From SZUA-100 sp965248135 (lineage in GTDB: Bacteria; Pseudomonadota; Alphaproteobacteria; Rhizobiales; Rhizobiaceae), in the NCBI GenBank assembly GCA_965248135.1, contig CBDFIN010000009.1, forward strand, positions 1 to 64,000: DNA of 64,000 nt. Reading direction: 5' to 3'. Below the pieces are notes generated by a model that was not told the origin of the DNA, did not search any database, and was given only the letters and a program-made list of their open reading frames with translations. The position numbers were made by a program, and so were the translations under genes. Shown piece by piece: positions 61,566 to 64,000 of the stretch (positions within the stretch are counted from its first letter, which is position 1; each line of letters starts with the position of its first letter).

Positions 61566-62159
61566 ATGCCGACGGCAATCTGCCTTACGGGCAGTGGGAG
61601 AAGGAGGCAGTTGAAGCTGATTATTACAAAAACCAGTGACGCGCCGGACGAAAAAGCAGCTGCTCAAATGAATTTTCCGACGGAAGCGGCCGAGCGGTTT
61701 TTCTTGGGCTTTGAAAAAAGCGCCCGCCGTTGGGAACGGGTGGTCTATCCCGGAATGGTCATATTGGTGCTGTTGATGGCCTATGGCTTTTATCTAATCT
61801 ATAACCTGACCAACGACATGCGCATCATGGTGACACGCTTCGACGATCCGAGAATAATCACCAATCTCGATCAACTATCAACCGATTTGCATTCGCTTTC
61901 CGGCGATATTCACAAGATGACTACGCGGGTTCACGCCATGTCGAACGATACGTTGGCGATGTCGAAAAGCACCCGCACGATGACAGAGCTGATGGAATCG
62001 GTCAAATATATGAAATCGATGGATGCAGAACTGAGGAAAATGAATCGGACCATGTATGTCATGGGGGGTAATGTAAATTATCTGCGCCAGGACATGGCGG
62101 TGATGAACCGCAACATCTCGCGCCCGATGTCAATGATGAACAGTATGATGCCGTTTTAA
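61566..62159 (+). CDS. membrane-anchored coiled-coil protein, Met-rich tail
   Basis: About 197 residues from ATG 61566; alternatives are TTG 61611 just after an AGGAGG element and ATG 61668. One membrane segment (VYPGMVILVLLMAYGFYLIYNL) is followed by a heptad-like helical region with repeating hydrophobic/Asp/Met/Thr residues (LDQLSTDLHSLSGDIHKMTTRVHAMSNDTLAMSKSTRTMTELM), probably a coiled coil in the periplasm. The tail contains about 20% methionine. Unknown family; possibly a chemoreceptor-like or periplasmic scaffold protein. Confidence 0.6.
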   Translation: MPTAICLTGSGRRRQLKLIITKTSDAPDEKAAAQMNFPTEAAERFFLGFEKSARRWERVVYPGMVILVLLMAYGFYLIYNLTNDMRIMVTRFDDPRIITNLDQLSTDLHSLSGDIHKMTTRVHAMSNDTLAMSKSTRTMTELMESVKYMKSMDAELRKMNRTMYVMGGNVNYLRQDMAVMNRNISRPMSMMNSMMPF

Positions 62160-62220
62160 GGCTGGCTGTTCTGCGATAGCTGTTGGGTTGGCGAAATTAT
62201 TCGCACTGGAGCGAATTTTA

Positions 62221-62751
62221 TCACAAACTCGCAGCCCCGCGCGCCGACTGGTCGTACTGGCCTGAAAGCGCGCGCAAGAGCGCTGCCAACCGGCTGACTT
62301 CCCCATCATCCAGACCCATCGATTTGACACTGTCGATAAGCAGCGCCTCGCGGATTTCGCGGTAACGGTCGCAAGCCGAAGCACCTTTGCGGGTGATCGC
62401 CACGGTTTTTTCCTTGCCCCGTTTGCCGGTTGCCACAAGCCCCAGTTTAACCAGCTTCTTGATTGCATAAGTGGCCACATGGGTGTCTTCGATATTGAGC
62501 ACCAGGCAAATGTCAGCCAGGGTCTTTTCACGCTCGCGGTGATTGACCGAATGCAATATCAGTACCTCCAGCGGGGTCAGACCAGGATATCCTGCTGCCG
62601 TCATGCCATGCACCATCCAGCGCGAAAAGGCGTTGTTGACTACCGTTAAGGCGAATTCCATTTCCGACAGCGCCGGCATTGCGCCTGCCGCCAGATGGGA
62701 AGCAGAAACCACCGGGCCAATGCTGCCGGCGTTGCTGGATTGGTTGTTCAT
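62221..62751 (-). CDS. MarR-like winged-helix regulator
   Basis: 176 residues from ATG 62751 (the longer frame to 62826 runs into the promoter palindrome). Winged-helix core: PGLTPLEVLILHSVNHREREKTLADICLVLNIEDTHVATYAIKKLVKLGLV, then the wing ATGKRGKEKTVAITRKGASACDRYREIREALL. Similar to MarR/HpaR-type proteins of the winged_HTH group. It is divergent from the 5-oxoprolinase gene and likely represses it through the inverted repeat at 62773-62808 (inference). Confidence 0.82.
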   Translation of the reverse strand: MNNQSSNAGSIGPVVSASHLAAGAMPALSEMEFALTVVNNAFSRWMVHGMTAAGYPGLTPLEVLILHSVNHREREKTLADICLVLNIEDTHVATYAIKKLVKLGLVATGKRGKEKTVAITRKGASACDRYREIREALLIDSVKSMGLDDGEVSRLAALLRALSGQYDQSARGAASL

Positions 62752-62772
62752 GGGTATTCCTGACTTTTTATG

Positions 62773-62808
62773 TTGACAAATTATCGATATATTGTTGATG
62801 TTTGTCAA
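62773..62808. promoter_or_regulatory. inverted-repeat operator/promoter between MarR-like gene and 5-oxoprolinase
   Basis: TTGACAAA (62773-62780) and TTTGTCAA (62801-62808) are perfect 8-nt inverted arms around 20 nt. On the minus strand TTGACA (62808-62803) is followed after 17 nt by GATAAT (62785-62780), a good sigma-70 promoter for the regulator gene; on the plus strand TTGACA (62773) is available for the other gene, but its -10 is poor. Confidence 0.6.
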
Positions 62809-62847
62809 AGGAAAAAGAAAAGTCAAATAAAAGCGCGGAGAATTTCA

Positions 62848-64000
62848 ATGGGCGGCAAGTGGGATTTCTGGATCGACCGGGGTGGCACATTCACTGATAT
62901 CGTCGGCAGGTCACCTGAAGGTGCGTTGCACCCGCATAAACTGCTGTCGGAAAATCCCGAAGCCTATCCGGACGCCGCCATTCAGGGCATTCGCGATATT
63001 CTTGGCATTGCCAAGGAAAACAAGCTTCCTTCCGAACGCATCGGCGCCGTCAAGATGGGCACTACGGTGGCCACCAATGCGCTATTGGAACGCAAGGGCG
63101 AACCGACGGCTTTGATGATCACCAAAGGTTTTCGCGACGGTCTGCGCATCGGCTATCAGGCCCGGCCCGACATATTCGCCAAGGAAATTATTCTGCCCGA
63201 GCAGCTCAATTCCCGCGTGGTGGAAATAGACGAACGTGTCCTGGCCGATGGCACCATTGACCGGGTACTTGATATTCAAGGCGTCAAAGCCGCTCTTGGA
63301 GAGATTAAGACGGCCGGTTTTGACAGCCTTGCCATCTGCCTGATGCACGCGTGGAAATATCCTGAGCATGAACAGAAAATCGCCGAACTGGCCCGTAGCG
63401 CAGGCATTTCGCAGGTCTCGGTCAGCCACGAGGTCTCGCCACTGGTCAAGCTCGTCGGGCGCGGAGATACGACCGTGGTCGATGCCTATCTGTCACCCAT
63501 CCTGCGCCGTTATGTCAATCAGGTGGCCGGTGAAATAGGCTCCGGCGGCGCGGGTGAAGAGGCGCCGCAGTTGATGTTCATGCAATCGTCCGGTGGTCTG
63601 ACATCCGCCGATCTTTTTCAGGGCAAGGATGCCATCCTTTCGGGTCCGGCGGGCGGCGTGGTCGGTGCGGTGCAAACTTCTGCCATGGCCGGCCATGACA
63701 AGTTGATTGGCTTCGATATGGGCGGCACTTCGACCGATGTTTCCCATTATGACGGCGAATATGAACGGGCCTTTGAGACGGCTGTGGCGGGCGTGCGCAT
63801 GCGCGCGCCGATGATGCGCATTCACACCGTTGCTGCCGGCGGTGGCTCGATACTGCACTACAAGGCGGGCCGCTTTCAGGTCGGGCCGGACAGTGCCGGC
63901 GCCAACCCTGGACCGGCCTGTTATCGCCGTGGCGGGCCGCTGACCGTGACCGACGCCAATGTCATGGTCGGCAAATTAAGGCCGGAATTCTTTCCGGCGA
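62848..64000 (+). CDS. 5-oxoprolinase / hydantoinase A-type protein, cut by window end
   Basis: The first 384 residues of a protein continuing past the window. GGAG lies 7 nt before ATG 62848. The N terminus (WDFWIDRGGTFTDIVGRSPEG) and the segments KMGTTVATNALLERKGEPTAL, GFDMGGTSTDVSHYDG and TVAAGGGSILHYKAG are typical of ATP-dependent 5-oxoprolinases and related HyuA proteins, with the FD.GGTSTD phosphate-binding motif near residue 290. In bacteria the fused OplAH type has about 1,200 residues. It would hydrolyse 5-oxoproline to glutamate with ATP; a hydantoinase substrate is the alternative. Confidence 0.88.
   Translation, partial: MGGKWDFWIDRGGTFTDIVGRSPEGALHPHKLLSENPEAYPDAAIQGIRDILGIAKENKLPSERIGAVKMGTTVATNALLERKGEPTALMITKGFRDGLRIGYQARPDIFAKEIILPEQLNSRVVEIDERVLADGTIDRVLDIQGVKAALGEIKTAGFDSLAICLMHAWKYPEHEQKIAELARSAGISQVSVSHEVSPLVKLVGRGDTTVVDAYLSPILRRYVNQVAGEIGSGGAGEEAPQLMFMQSSGGLTSADLFQGKDAILSGPAGGVVGAVQTSAMAGHDKLIGFDMGGTSTDVSHYDGEYERAFETAVAGVRMRAPMMRIHTVAAGGGSILHYKAGRFQVGPDSAGANPGPACYRRGGPLTVTDANVMVGKLRPEFFPA

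Noticed and set aside
1..64000. tRNA, rRNA, CRISPR array or replication origin
   Set aside because: No cloverleaf-like T-arm sequence, rRNA block, regular spacer-repeat array or DnaA-box cluster was seen by eye; small RNAs cannot be excluded.

Overview
The window looks like chromosome of a Gram-negative bacterium of moderately high GC, most likely an alphaproteobacterium (probably Hyphomicrobiales; inferred from gene families, not proven). No rRNA, tRNA or CRISPR array was recognised. The content is mainly catabolic enzymes, transporters and regulators, cut by transposon debris.

Layout. 1-616: membrane protein with a C-terminal repeat. 698-8814: a six-gene, fully overlapping minus-strand operon (FAD subunit and fused [2Fe-2S]/molybdopterin hydroxylase, 6-hydroxynicotinate-reductase-like protein, UPF0280/ApbE-like protein, two tandem AA_synth/DUF1185 proteins), divergent from a BKACE (DUF849) gene. 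8816-13915: an amber-interrupted SDR pseudogene, an EamA permease, a TMEM43-like protein, an outer-membrane barrel and a dihaem cytochrome c lipoprotein. 13976-17520: a graveyard of integrase, IS982, IS66, IS256 and IS110 fragments around one AT-rich TadG-like gene. 17526-21180: ArgE-like deacylase, enamidase, divergent MarR regulator and nicotinamidase. Together with the first operon this suggests nicotinamide -> nicotinate -> 6-hydroxynicotinate -> tetrahydro-6-oxonicotinate -> 2-formylglutarate, the reductive route known from Eubacterium barkeri.

21216-31837: an EF-hand secreted protein, an SLC13/TrkA-C permease, a complete oligopeptide ABC operon and a divergent M20 amidohydrolase. 31928-37802: a VOC-cupin-cupin fusion, converging with a four-gene operon (TPR/beta-barrel, FecR-domain protein, PlsC-like acyltransferase, CHASE2-adenylate cyclase) that looks like an envelope-sensing second-messenger module. 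38017-45574: a second catabolic cluster (MBL-fold protein, aromatic-type flavin monooxygenase, DUF2783, VOC protein, 3-hydroxyacid-type dehydrogenase, cytochrome P460, crotonase, MFS permease). 45713-48459: TerC, TSUP permease and a frameshifted glutathionyl-hydroquinone-reductase-like gene. 48502-49736: an MT-A70 DNA methyltransferase beside a doubly frameshifted BglII-type endonuclease.

49882-57856: a saccharopine-dehydrogenase-like protein, DUF2269, MOSC, an ArsR-methyltransferase fusion plus metF under a perfect 13-nt-arm palindrome, two EamA permeases and PPK2. 57822-60485: an ISAs1-family element with a 10-bp target duplication in the last codons of the second EamA gene, itself split by an IS1202/ISNCY-type element with a 16-bp duplication. 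60603-64000: two membrane proteins of unknown function, a MarR regulator and the start of a 5-oxoprolinase, the last two divergent around an inverted-repeat operator.

Several genes carry single-base frameshifts, three of them in A7/A8 runs, so either decay or assembly error must be considered.
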